64,000 nucleotides of DNA, from the NCBI RefSeq assembly GCF_900107105.1, contig NZ_FNOT01000015.1, positions 1 through 64,000 of the forward strand. Reading direction: 5' to 3'. Under the pieces are notes generated by a model. That model saw nothing but the letters and a program-made list of their open reading frames with translations. It had not been told where the DNA came from and did not search any database. The DNA comes from Geodermatophilus africanus (lineage in GTDB: Bacteria; Actinomycetota; Actinomycetes; Mycobacteriales; Geodermatophilaceae). The stretch's first letter is position 1, and every line of letters starts with the position of its first letter. This document shows, piece after piece, positions 22,220 to 30,681 of the stretch. Position numbers and translations under genes: made by a program.

Positions 22220-23752
22220 ATGGCCGAGAGCGACGGCACCACCAGCGTCCCCCCAGCGAAGACCTGCCTCGTCACGGGCGCCACCGGCTACATCGGCGGG
22301 CGGCTCGTGCCCGAGCTGTTGGCCGCCGGGCACCGGGTCAGGGTGATGACCCGCGCCCCGGAGCGGCTGCGCGACCACCCCTGGGCCCGCCGGGTCGAGA
22401 TCGCCCGGGCCGACGCCGCCGACGAGGAGGCGGTCGCGGCGGCCTGCGCCGGGGTCGACGCCGTCTACTACCTGATCCACGCCCTGGGCGCCGGTCCGCA
22501 GTTCGAGGAGACCGACCGGCGGACGGCGCAGGTGATGGCCCGGGCGGCGCGGGAGGCCGGCGTGGGCCGGCTGGTGTACCTCGGTGGGCTGGAGCCTGAC
22601 GGCGAGGAGCTCTCCCCGCACCTGCGCTCGCGGGCCGAGGTCGCCGAGATCCTCCTTGGCTCCGGCGTCCCGACGGCCGTGCTGCGGGCCGCGGTGGTGC
22701 TGGGGTCGGGGTCGGCGTCCTTCGAGATGCTGCGCTACCTGACCGAGCGGCTGCCGGTGATGGTGACGCCGCGCTGGGTGCACAGCCGGATCCAGCCGAT
22801 CGCCATCCGCGACGTGCTGCGCTACCTGGTCGGCTGCGCCACGCTGCCGCCGGAGGTGCACCGGTCCTTCGACATCGGCGGCCCGGACGTCATGACCTAC
22901 CTCGACATGATGCAGCGGTTCGCGGCGGTGGCCGGGCTGGCCCGGCGGCGGATCCTGCCCGTCCCGGTGCTCAGCCCGGGGCTCTCCAGCCACTGGGTCG
23001 GCGTCGTCACCCCGGTGCCGGCGTCCATCGCCCGGCCGCTGGTGGAGTCGCTGCGCAACACCGTCGTCTGCTCCGAACACGACATCGCCCGGTACGTCCC
23101 CGACCCGCCGGAGGGGCTGCTCGGGTTCGACGAGGCGGTACGGCTGGCGATCCAGCGGGTCCGGGACGCGACCGTGGCCACCCGCTGGTCGTCGGCGTCC
23201 ACACCCGGTGCGCCGTCGGACCCGCTGCCCACCGACCCGGACTGGGCCGGCGGCACCCTCTACCTCGACGAGAAGACCCGGGAGACCTCCGCGTCACCGG
23301 AGGCGCTGTGGCGGGTGGTCGAGGGCATCGGCGGGGACGCCGGCTGGTACTCGTTCCCGCTGGCCTGGGAGGTGCGTGGCTGGCTGGACCGCGCGGTCGG
23401 CGGGGTGGGGCTGCGCCGGGGACGACGGTCGCCGTCGGACCTCTACGTCGGTGACGCGCTGGACTTCTGGCGGGTCGAGGAGCTGGAGGAGGGCCGGCTG
23501 CTGCGGCTGCGCGCCGAGATGCGGCTGCCCGGGCTGGCCTGGTTGGAGTTCCACGTGGAACAGGAGGACGGGCGCACCCGGCTGCGGCAGAAGGCGACGT
23601 TCAAGCCGAACGGCCTCTTCGGCCACCTGTACTGGCGGGTGCTCGTACCCTTTCACGGCCCGATCTTCGGCGGCATGGTGCGCAACATCTGCCGCGCCGC
23701 GGAGCAGGGCACGGCCGCCGCGGCGGGGCAGCAGCGCGCCCACGCGGCCTAG
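22220..23752 (+). CDS. NAD(P)-binding SDR-type protein with C-terminal DUF2867
   Basis: A 510-residue two-domain protein. Residues 1-290 form an atypical SDR/NmrA-like Rossmann domain with the nucleotide motif VTGATGYIGG (about 18-27) and YYLIHALG; there is no clear YxxxK catalytic pair, so it may bind a nucleotide without classic dehydrogenase activity. Residues 325-500 resemble DUF2867 (LDEKTRETSASPEALW, then GWYSFPLAWEVRG), a lipid-pocket START-like fold. Similar fusions are common in actinobacteria but uncharacterised. A perfect parS site is embedded in the coding sequence at 23548-23561, where it encodes EFHVEQ. Confidence 0.82.
   Translation: MAESDGTTSVPPAKTCLVTGATGYIGGRLVPELLAAGHRVRVMTRAPERLRDHPWARRVEIARADAADEEAVAAACAGVDAVYYLIHALGAGPQFEETDRRTAQVMARAAREAGVGRLVYLGGLEPDGEELSPHLRSRAEVAEILLGSGVPTAVLRAAVVLGSGSASFEMLRYLTERLPVMVTPRWVHSRIQPIAIRDVLRYLVGCATLPPEVHRSFDIGGPDVMTYLDMMQRFAAVAGLARRRILPVPVLSPGLSSHWVGVVTPVPASIARPLVESLRNTVVCSEHDIARYVPDPPEGLLGFDEAVRLAIQRVRDATVATRWSSASTPGAPSDPLPTDPDWAGGTLYLDEKTRETSASPEALWRVVEGIGGDAGWYSFPLAWEVRGWLDRAVGGVGLRRGRRSPSDLYVGDALDFWRVEELEEGRLLRLRAEMRLPGLAWLEFHVEQEDGRTRLRQKATFKPNGLFGHLYWRVLVPFHGPIFGGMVRNICRAAEQGTAAAAGQQRAHAA
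23548..23561. promoter_or_regulatory. parS site inside the SDR/DUF2867 gene
   Basis: GTTCCACGTGGAAC, a perfect palindrome identical to the sites at 37468 and 52299. It lies about 7 kb left of the dnaA-dnaN spacer and within a coding frame. Confidence 0.8.
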
Positions 23753-23761
23753 CGGCGTGAC

Positions 23762-23854
23762 GGTGATGATCAGCTGAGCTCACCGTTCCGCGTCCTGGCT
23801 CAGCACCGGTGGTGAGCCAGGAACCGCGGTGATCAGCTCACCTGATCACCGCGG
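23762..23854. terminator. Bidirectional terminator block of stacked inverted repeats
   Basis: Three inverted repeats fill the convergent gap: GGTGA/TCACC arms at 23762-23784, a 9-bp stem CCTGGCTCA/TGAGCCAGG (23794-23821) with an inner CACC/GGTG, and a perfect 13-bp stem CCGCGGTGATCAG/CTGATCACCGCGG with a 5-base loop (23824-23854). The last one ends three bases before the ABC-exporter stop. Confidence 0.8.
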
Positions 23855-23856
23855 AA

Positions 23857-25626
23857 TCAGACCAACAGTTGGGCGGCGGCGAGCTCGCGGTAGAGCGGGC
23901 TGGTCTCCACCAGCTCCTCGTGGGTGCCGGTCGCGACCACCCGCCCGGCGTCCAGGACGACGATGCGGTCGCTGTCGAGCACGGTCGACAGCCGGTGCGC
24001 CACCACCAGCAGCGCCCGGTCGGCGGACGCCGCGGCCAGGGTGTCGCGCAGCAGCGCCTCGTTGCGGGCGTCGAGGCTGGCGGTCGGCTCGTCGAGCAGC
24101 AGCAGCGCCGGGCGCGACAGCAGCGACCGCGCGATCGCCAGCCGCTGCCGCTCCCCGCCGGAGAGCAGCACGCCGTCGTCCCCCACCGGGACGTCGAGCC
24201 CGCGCGGCGAGCGCTGCACCACCTCGGTGAGCCCGACGTCGGCCAGCACCGCCCACAGCTCGGGGTCGGTCGCGTGCGGCGCCGCCAGCAGCAGGTTGTC
24301 GCGCACCGACCCGGCCAGCACCGGCGCCTCCTGCTCGACGTAGCCCAGCCGGGCGCGCAGGCCGGCCCGCGGCAGGTCCCGGACGTCGGTCCCGGCCCAC
24401 CGCACCGCCCCGCCGGTCAGCGGGTAGAAGCCCTCGACCAGCGCCAGCACCGTCGACTTGCCCGCACCCGACGGGCCGACCAGCGCCACCCGGCTGCCGG
24501 CGGGCACGGCCAGCGACACCCCGCGCAGCACCTCCGGGCCGTCCGGGTAGCGGAACGAGACGTCGTCCAGCTCGAGCAGCGGCACGTCGTCCCCCGGCGA
24601 CGACGCGGGGACGGCGACGGCCGCTCCGCCCCGCTCGGGCCGCGCGTCGTCCTCCGGGTCGAGCGCGAGCACCTCCCGCACCCGCGCGAGCGCGCCCAGC
24701 CCGTTCTGCAGCTGGGTCCACGCCCCGATCGCCTGCCCCAGCGGCATGACCAGCAGGAACAGGTACAGGATGAACGCGACCAGGTCGGCGACGGCGATCG
24801 AGCCGGCCGCCACCCGGTACCCGCCCAGCCCGAGGACGGCGAGGAACGCCCCCTGCACGGCGATCGAGCCGGCCGGGCTGACCAGGGCCTCCAGCCGGGC
24901 CACCCGCACGCCGGCCTCGTAGGCCCGGCCCGCGCTGGCCGCGACGACGTCCACCTCGCGCGCGGTCGCCCCGCTGGCCCGGATGGTGCGCACCGCCGAC
25001 AGCGCCCGCTCCACGGCGGCGGTCATCGCGCCGACCTCGTCCTGGGCCTGCCGGGAGAGCCGCTGCACGCCGCGGGCCACCGAGACGACGACCGCGAGCC
25101 CGACGGCGACCGACGCGACGGTGACCAGGAGCAGCCACCCGTCGACCAGCGCCATCGCCACGACCGCGCCCACCGCCACGACCGCGGACCCGGCCACCTC
25201 GACGACCCCGGAGGTCACGGTGGCCCGGAGCAGCGTGGTGTCCGCACCGACCCGCGACATCAGGTCCCCGGTGCGCCGCCGGTCGTACTCGGCGACCGGC
25301 AGCCGGAGCAGCCGGTCGGCCAGCGTGCGCCGGGTGGAGAGCACCACGCCCTCGGCGGTCCGCTGCAGCAGGTACCCCTGCACCGCCCCGAGCGCCGAGG
25401 AGGCCACCAGGACGACGACGAGCAGGCCGACCGCGGGCAGCAGCTCCCGGCCGGCGCCGACGGCCTCGATCACCCGGGCGACCAGCACCGGCTGGGCCAG
25501 GGCACCGGCCGCGGCGACCAGCGAGAGGACAGCGGCTGCGGCCAGCGGGCGCCGGTGCGGCCGCAGCAGCGGCAGCAGCTCGCGCAGCGTCGCGGGAGGA
25601 GCGGCCGCTGTGGGGGTGGTGCTCAC
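23857..25626 (-). CDS. ABC exporter half-transporter (fused permease and ATPase)
   Basis: A 589-residue type-I ABC exporter that would work as a dimer. Residues 15-310 form the six-helix membrane domain; the ATPase follows with Walker A GPSGAGKST (about 385), signature LSGGERQRLAIARSL (about 490), Walker B LLLLDEPTASLD and the switch His in VVAHRLSTV. Substrate is unknown (drug, lipid or peptide are all possible). It begins 17 bases after the upstream unknown gene and probably shares its transcript. No partner half-transporter is adjacent, so a homodimer is likely. Confidence 0.92.
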   Translation of the reverse strand: MSTTPTAAAPPATLRELLPLLRPHRRPLAAAAVLSLVAAAGALAQPVLVARVIEAVGAGRELLPAVGLLVVVLVASSALGAVQGYLLQRTAEGVVLSTRRTLADRLLRLPVAEYDRRRTGDLMSRVGADTTLLRATVTSGVVEVAGSAVVAVGAVVAMALVDGWLLLVTVASVAVGLAVVVSVARGVQRLSRQAQDEVGAMTAAVERALSAVRTIRASGATAREVDVVAASAGRAYEAGVRVARLEALVSPAGSIAVQGAFLAVLGLGGYRVAAGSIAVADLVAFILYLFLLVMPLGQAIGAWTQLQNGLGALARVREVLALDPEDDARPERGGAAVAVPASSPGDDVPLLELDDVSFRYPDGPEVLRGVSLAVPAGSRVALVGPSGAGKSTVLALVEGFYPLTGGAVRWAGTDVRDLPRAGLRARLGYVEQEAPVLAGSVRDNLLLAAPHATDPELWAVLADVGLTEVVQRSPRGLDVPVGDDGVLLSGGERQRLAIARSLLSRPALLLLDEPTASLDARNEALLRDTLAAASADRALLVVAHRLSTVLDSDRIVVLDAGRVVATGTHEELVETSPLYRELAAAQLLV

Positions 25627-25642
25627 CGGCCCGGACGCCGGC

Positions 25643-26611
25643 TCAGAGGGCGGGGGCCAGGGCGCTGACGATCGCGGTCAGCAGGCGGGCGTGGTGCTCG
25701 ATCAGCTGCGGACGGTGCCCGTCGGGACGGATCGCCGCGATGTAGCCACCCGCCAATCCACCCCCATCAGCCCCCGCCGCCGTCCAGAACTCGTCGCCGT
25801 CGTCGGTCCCCAGCAGGAGGCCGCGCACCGTGGCGTCGCCGACCAGCGCGCGGGCGGCCGGGCCGTCGTCGGCGGCCAGCAGCACCCAGCGGGTGTCGAA
25901 GGCAGGGTCGCCGCTGGGGACCTGCACGAGCCCGCCGGTGCGGTGCTTCCAGAAGCGGGCCGGCGACAGCCGCAGCGGCGGGAGGATGCCGAGCACCGGA
26001 GCGGCGGTGACCGCATACTCCGGCACCGCGTACCGCCCGGAGGCGTACAGGACGTCGAAGGCGACCAGGTCGAGCGTGCCGTGGCGGCCGCGCATCACGC
26101 CGGCGGGGCGGTGGTCCCTCGTGGCGCGGACCGGGGCCGTGCGCACCAGCTCGGCGAGGACGGCGTCCTCCGGCGCGGTGCCGTCGGAGATGGCCCAGCC
26201 CTGCTGGACGGCCCAGCCCTGCGCCCCGACGGCGTCGCCCTGGTAGGCGAAGACCTGCTCGAGCTCGCTGGGCCGGCGTGGCCGCCGGCTGCCGAAGAGG
26301 CCGCCGGGGACCGGCTGCTCGCCGGCGGTCTGCGGGCCGGCGGCCGGGGGCTGCGCCGGGCGTTCCGGGGCGGCGGGCGGCAGGTCCCAGCCCGGCGGCT
26401 GCCAGGCGGTGCTGCCGCCGCTCTCACTGCCGCCGCTCTCGGCCGGGCGGTCGGCGGCCGGCCCGTCGGCGGGCGGCTGCTGTCCCGGGATCTGCTCGGC
26501 CGGCGGCTGCCCGCCGGAGCCGCCGGCCCCGCCGAGGTGGCCGGGCTCGCGCCAGCCGCTGCCGTCGTCGGGGCGCTGCTCGAAGCCGTCGCGGTCGCGC
26601 GGGCTGCTCAT
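25643..26611 (-). CDS. Unknown protein with Pro/Gly-rich N-terminus
   Basis: A 322-residue protein that I do not recognise. Residues 1-110 are low-complexity (Gly, Pro, Gln, Asp and Ser), and residues 115-320 form a globular alpha/beta domain with LEQVFAYQGDAVGAQGW, VAFDVLYASGRYAVPEYAV and RWVLLAADDGPAARALVGD. There is no signal peptide or membrane helix. The ATG at 26611 follows GAGG and starts 55 bases after the dciA stop, in the same direction, so it may be co-transcribed with recF-dciA and the ABC exporter. No function is claimed. Confidence 0.75.
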   Translation of the reverse strand: MSSPRDRDGFEQRPDDGSGWREPGHLGGAGGSGGQPPAEQIPGQQPPADGPAADRPAESGGSESGGSTAWQPPGWDLPPAAPERPAQPPAAGPQTAGEQPVPGGLFGSRRPRRPSELEQVFAYQGDAVGAQGWAVQQGWAISDGTAPEDAVLAELVRTAPVRATRDHRPAGVMRGRHGTLDLVAFDVLYASGRYAVPEYAVTAAPVLGILPPLRLSPARFWKHRTGGLVQVPSGDPAFDTRWVLLAADDGPAARALVGDATVRGLLLGTDDGDEFWTAAGADGGGLAGGYIAAIRPDGHRPQLIEHHARLLTAIVSALAPAL

Positions 26612-26666
26612 CGCTGCCTCGTCTCCATGTGGGTCGTCCTCCCGGAGCCCCCGCGCCGGGCGGCTC

Positions 26667-27167
26667 CTACCCGTACGTGTCCCGCGGTCCGCGGCCGCGG
26701 ACCGAGCGGGGGCCCTTCTTCCAGCTCGGGGCCGTCGGACCGACAACGCGCAGCCGGGTCACGACGTCCCCGCCGACCGACGCGTGCAGCTTGGCGAGGA
26801 TCGTCGGGGCCAGCAGCCGCAGCTGAGTGGCCCACGCGGTGGACTCCGCGACCACCAGCAGCTCGCCCTCGGTGAGGGTCTGCGGCGCGCAGTGGGCGGC
26901 GATGTCGGGACCGACCAGTGCCGACCACCGGCCGAAGACGGTGCCGACCTTCGTGTGCTCGGTCCAGTCCTGGGTCCTGACGAGGTTGTCCACCAACCGG
27001 GCCAGTGGCTGCGGGTCGTCGTCCCCCGGCCGGGGCCCGCTCCAGGTGCGCTTCGGGCCGGCGATCCGCCGCCGGGTGGGGCGGGGCCGGGACGCCGACG
27101 CCGCGCGCGCCGCCTCCAGCGCCGCGCGGGCGATGTCGCTGGGCCGCGCCGGCCGCTCCTCGCTCAT
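26667..27167 (-). CDS. dciA: DciA family (DUF721) helicase-loading protein
   Basis: A 166-residue DUF721/DciA protein. In bacteria lacking DnaC, DciA helps load the replicative helicase DnaB. The N-terminal 55 residues are basic and Ala/Arg-rich; the DUF721 core covers about 55-150 (WTEHTKVGTVFGRWSALVG, then AESTAWATQLRLLAPTIL). The ATG overlaps the recF stop (ATGA) and follows a strong GGGAGGAGG ribosome site. In most actinobacteria gyrB comes next; here about 6 kb of other genes intervene. Confidence 0.92.
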   Translation of the reverse strand: MSEERPARPSDIARAALEAARAASASRPRPTRRRIAGPKRTWSGPRPGDDDPQPLARLVDNLVRTQDWTEHTKVGTVFGRWSALVGPDIAAHCAPQTLTEGELLVVAESTAWATQLRLLAPTILAKLHASVGGDVVTRLRVVGPTAPSWKKGPRSVRGRGPRDTYG

Positions 27168-28351
27168 GGGACCTCCTCCCGCACGGCCCCATCCTCGGCG
27201 GCCTGCGGGTCGAGCGGTACCGCCTGCCCGCCGGCGACCTGCACCACCGTGCCGCGCAGCTCCGCCGGGACGTCGTCGAGCACCGCCGCGGTGACCAGGG
27301 ACTGCTCCGCGCCGCGCGCCACCGCGGCCAGGGCCGCCCGGCGGTCGGCGTCCAGCGTGGCGAAGACGTCGTCGAGCACGAGGATCGGCTCGTCGCCGTC
27401 GGCCCGCAGCAGCGCGAAGCAGCCGAGCTTGAGCGCCAGGGCCAGCGACCAGGACTCCCCGTGGCTGGCGAACCCCTTCGCCGGCAGCGACCCCAGCGAG
27501 ATGACCAGGTCGTCGCGGTGCGGGCCGACCAGCGTCATGCCGCGGTCGACCTCGTCGCTCCTGCGCTCCGCCACCCGTTCCCGCAGCGCGACGGAGAGCT
27601 CCCCGGCCGTCGGCAGCCCCGTCCCCTCGCCGACCGGCGTCCCGTCCCCGGCCAGCGGCACCGTGCTGGCGTAGCCGAGCGCGGCGACGGCGGCATCGGC
27701 GCCGGCGACCTCCGCGTAGGCGCGGGCCATGTGCGGGGCCAGGTCAGCGACCAGCCGCAGCCGCGCGGCGAGCAGCTGCCCCCCGAGGTCGACGAGGTGC
27801 CCGTCCCAGACGTCGAGCGTGGCCAGCGCGTCGCCGCGGGCCATCCGGGCGGTCTTGAGCAGGGCGTTGCGCTGCTTGAGCACCCGGTCGTAGTCGTTGC
27901 GCACGCCGGCCAGCCGCGGGGTGCGGCTGACCAGCAGGTCGTCGAGGAAACGCCGCCGTTCGGCCGGGTCGCCGCGGATGAGCACCAGGTCCTCCGGTGC
28001 GAACAGCACGGACTTCACCAGCCCGAGCAGCTCGCGGGGCCGCGGCAGCGGCGCCCGGTTGACCCGCACCCGGTTGGCCTTCCCCGGGTTGATCTCGATC
28101 TCGACCAGCAGCTCGCGGTCCTCGCGGCGCAGCGCCGCCCGGACCACCGCCTGGGACGCGCCCTGCCGGACCAGTGGGCCGTCGCCGGCGACCCGGTGGC
28201 TGCCCATCGTGGCCAGGTAGCCGACCGCCTCGACGAGGTTGGTCTTGCCCTCGCCGTTGCGGCCGACGAACACCGTCGGCCCCGGCTGCAGCGCGAGGTC
28301 CACCCGGTCCCAGTTGCGGAACGAGCCCAGCTGCAGGTGTCGCAGGTACAC
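27164..28351 (-). CDS. recF: DNA replication/repair protein RecF
   Basis: A 395-residue SMC-like ATPase that helps RecA load at gaps. Walker A is GRNGEGKT (about residue 33), the signature region is GESWSLALALKLGC, and Walker B is ILVLDDVFATLD. The start at GTG 28351 (VYLRHLQLGSFRNW) fits the family N-terminus; the frame continues upstream into the GC repeat without support. It lies between gnd and dciA on the leading strand, and its stop overlaps the dciA start. Confidence 0.95.
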   Translation of the reverse strand: MYLRHLQLGSFRNWDRVDLALQPGPTVFVGRNGEGKTNLVEAVGYLATMGSHRVAGDGPLVRQGASQAVVRAALRREDRELLVEIEINPGKANRVRVNRAPLPRPRELLGLVKSVLFAPEDLVLIRGDPAERRRFLDDLLVSRTPRLAGVRNDYDRVLKQRNALLKTARMARGDALATLDVWDGHLVDLGGQLLAARLRLVADLAPHMARAYAEVAGADAAVAALGYASTVPLAGDGTPVGEGTGLPTAGELSVALRERVAERRSDEVDRGMTLVGPHRDDLVISLGSLPAKGFASHGESWSLALALKLGCFALLRADGDEPILVLDDVFATLDADRRAALAAVARGAEQSLVTAAVLDDVPAELRGTVVQVAGGQAVPLDPQAAEDGAVREEVP

Positions 28352-28377
28352 CTCAGCATCCCCGCGGTGAGGTGCTG

Positions 28378-28465
28378 GAACGGCCCCCCGGTGACCGGAT
28401 GGAACGGCCCCCTTGCAGGGCCCCGCCACGAGCCTGCGAGTGGTGGGGGGCAAGGGGGTCCTTGT
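28378..28465. repeat. GC hairpin element between recF and gnd
   Basis: From the gnd gene it starts ACAAGGACC after the TGA. A 7-bp stem CCGCCAC/GTGGTGG (28423-28446, one G-U pair) closes on the loop GAGCCTGCGA. CGGTGACCGGATGGAACGG is shared with the copies at 43616 and 59502. Confidence 0.7.
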
Positions 28466-29398
28466 TCATGCGGGGCGCTCGGCCTCCTGCTCGCGGACGG
28501 CGTGCACCGCGTGGCCGCCGAACTGCTGGCGCAGCGCGGCGACGGCCTTCATCGTCGGCGAGTCCTCCTGCCGGGAGGAGAACCGGGCGAACAGCGAGGC
28601 GGCGATCGCCGGCATGGGGACGGCGTTCTCGATGGCCTGCTCGACGGTCCACCGGCCCTCGCCGGAGTCCTCCGCGTAGCCGGTGATCTTCTCGAGGGCC
28701 GGGTCCTCCTCCAGCGCGCGCACCAGCAGGTCGAGCAGCCAGGAGCGGATGACGGTGCCCTGGGTCCAGGACTTGACGACGCCGGGGACGTCCTCGATGA
28801 GGTCGACGGCGGCCAGCAGCTCGTAGCCCTCGCCGTAGGCCTGCATCATCGCGTACTCGATGCCGTTGTGGACCATCTTGGAGAAGTGCCCGGCGCCGAC
28901 CGGCCCGGCGTGCACGAAGCCCGCGCCCGGCATCTCCTGCCCGGACTCGTCCTTGGGCGACGGCGGCTTGAGCGCGTCGAAGACCGGCTGCACCTTGGCG
29001 ACGTCCTCCCGGGTGCCGCCCACCATCAGCGCGTAGCCGTTCTCCAGGCCCCAGACCCCGCCGGAGACGCCGGCGTCCAGGTAACCGATGCCCTTCTCGC
29101 GGCACAGCACGTCGTGGACCTGGTCGTCGGTGTACTTGGAGTTGCCGCCGTCGACGATCACGTCGCCCGGCTCGAGCAGCCCCGCCAGCTCCTTGACGGT
29201 GGCCCGGGTGGGCTCACCTGCCGGGACCATCACCCACACCACCCGCGGCGCGGACAGCGCCTCCACCAGCGCGGGCAGGCTGTCGACGTCCCGCCTCTCC
29301 GGGTGGTGGTCGAAGCCGACGACCTCGTGACCGGCGCGGCGCACCCGCTCGGCCATGTTGCCACCCATCTTGCCCAGCCCGATCAGCCCCAGCTGCAC
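28466..29398 (-). CDS. gnd: 6-phosphogluconate dehydrogenase (decarboxylating), short form
   Basis: A 310-residue enzyme that oxidises and decarboxylates 6-phosphogluconate to ribulose 5-phosphate. The Rossmann motif GLIGLGKMGGNMA is at the N-terminus; DAGVSGGVWGLENG and the catalytic Lys in GHFSKMVHNGIEY follow. The length (about 310 rather than 470) marks the short type, usually NAD-preferring. A GTG start with GAGAGGA seven bases upstream is clear. Placement between dnaN and recF is a known actinobacterial arrangement, although the enzyme has no replication role. Confidence 0.95.
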   Translation of the reverse strand: MQLGLIGLGKMGGNMAERVRRAGHEVVGFDHHPERRDVDSLPALVEALSAPRVVWVMVPAGEPTRATVKELAGLLEPGDVIVDGGNSKYTDDQVHDVLCREKGIGYLDAGVSGGVWGLENGYALMVGGTREDVAKVQPVFDALKPPSPKDESGQEMPGAGFVHAGPVGAGHFSKMVHNGIEYAMMQAYGEGYELLAAVDLIEDVPGVVKSWTQGTVIRSWLLDLLVRALEEDPALEKITGYAEDSGEGRWTVEQAIENAVPMPAIAASLFARFSSRQEDSPTMKAVAALRQQFGGHAVHAVREQEAERPA

Positions 29399-29424
29399 GA
29401 CGCAGTCCTCTCCTCAGCAGTTGA

Positions 29425-29517
29425 CGGACCCCCTGCCCCACGGCTCGCGTGCTCGCGGCGGGACCCCTCGGGAGGGACGTGCACGCGCCCGCGCTCGAGG
29501 GGGCCTGGGTCCATCTT
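29425..29517. repeat. GC repeat between gnd and dnaN
   Basis: A divergent copy: after the dnaN stop it reads AAGATGGACCC, with a CTCGCGTGCTCGCGG loop region. The GGACGGGG arm is not preserved, so it looks decayed. Confidence 0.5.
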
Positions 29518-30681
29518 TCAGCCTGGCAGGCGCACCGGCATGATCAGGTACCGGTAGCTCCCCGGCCGCTCCGCCGGGCGGGACGCCGCCTCGTCGCCGT
29601 CGGCCGCCGGCTCCAGCACGCCGGAGAGGACGGCGGGCTTCAGCGGGCTGGTGAAGTCCATGCGCGCCCGCGGCGTGTGCACCGCGGCCAGCCCGTCGAG
29701 CAGGAACGTCGGGTTGAAACCGATGGTCAGCGGATCGCCCTCGAACTCGACGTCGCAGCGCTCCTCGGCCTGACCCTCGTCGTCGGTGCCACCGGCGCGC
29801 AGGGTGACCTGGCCCGGCGTGAACTCGCAGCGCAGCGGCGTGCCCCGCTCGGCGACCAGCGCGACCCGCTTGGCGGCGTCGGTGAACGGCCCGACCGGCA
29901 GCGTGGCGTTGCTGGCCGACTCGGTGGGCATGATCGCCCGGTACTTGACGAACTCGGCGTCCAGCAGCCGGGTCGTGGTCTGCCGGTCCTTGCCGGAGAG
30001 CCCCAGGATGCCCTCCCCGGAGCCGCCCGAGGACAGCGACAGGGTGATCTCGGGCCCACTGGTCAGCGTCTTCGCCGCGTCCGCCAGCGTGCGGGCGGGC
30101 ACCAGCACGGCCGCGGTCAGGCCCGGGGTCTCCGGCCGCCAGGCGAACTCGCGGACGGCGAGGCGGTAGCGGTCGGTGGCCGCCAGCGTCACCAGGTCGT
30201 CCTCGATCTCCAGCCGGACGCCGGTGAGCATCGGCAGGGTGTCGTCACGCCCGGCGGCGACGGCCACCTGACCGACGGCCTCGGCGAAGACGTCGCTGTC
30301 GACGACGCCGGCCGACGACGGCATGGCCGGCAGGGACGGGTAGTCCTCGACCGGCAGCGTCGGCAGGCTGAACCGCGCGTTGCCACAGGAGATCGACAGC
30401 CGCGGGCCCTCGGCGGTGAGGTCGACCGGGTGCGGCGGCAGCGCCCGGGTGATCTCGGCGAGCAGCCGGCCCGGCACCAGCACCCGGCCGCTCTCGGAGG
30501 CCTGCACGTCGACCTCCGCGCGCGCGGAGACCTCGTAGTCGAAGCCGGACACCGACAGCTGACTGCCGTCGACCTCGAGCAGGATCCCGGCCAGCACCGG
30601 CACCGACGGCCGAGGCGGCAGGCTGCGCGCCGTCCACGCGACGGCATCGGCGAGCACCTCACGTGCCACCCGGAACTTCAT
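29518..30681 (-). CDS. dnaN: DNA polymerase III beta sliding clamp
   Basis: A 387-residue clamp that forms a dimeric ring and tethers the polymerase. Three clamp domains are recognisable: the N-terminal MKFRVAREVLADAVAWTAR, the middle EDYPSLPAMP and AATDRYRLAVREF, and the C-terminal FNPTFLLDGLAAVHT ending in YLIMPVRLPG (family form YLIMPVRL). The ATG at 30681 is the family start; 24 extra upstream codons are unlikely. It follows dnaA in the same direction, with a 947-base spacer that should hold oriC. Confidence 0.97.
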   Translation of the reverse strand: MKFRVAREVLADAVAWTARSLPPRPSVPVLAGILLEVDGSQLSVSGFDYEVSARAEVDVQASESGRVLVPGRLLAEITRALPPHPVDLTAEGPRLSISCGNARFSLPTLPVEDYPSLPAMPSSAGVVDSDVFAEAVGQVAVAAGRDDTLPMLTGVRLEIEDDLVTLAATDRYRLAVREFAWRPETPGLTAAVLVPARTLADAAKTLTSGPEITLSLSSGGSGEGILGLSGKDRQTTTRLLDAEFVKYRAIMPTESASNATLPVGPFTDAAKRVALVAERGTPLRCEFTPGQVTLRAGGTDDEGQAEERCDVEFEGDPLTIGFNPTFLLDGLAAVHTPRARMDFTSPLKPAVLSGVLEPAADGDEAASRPAERPGSYRYLIMPVRLPG

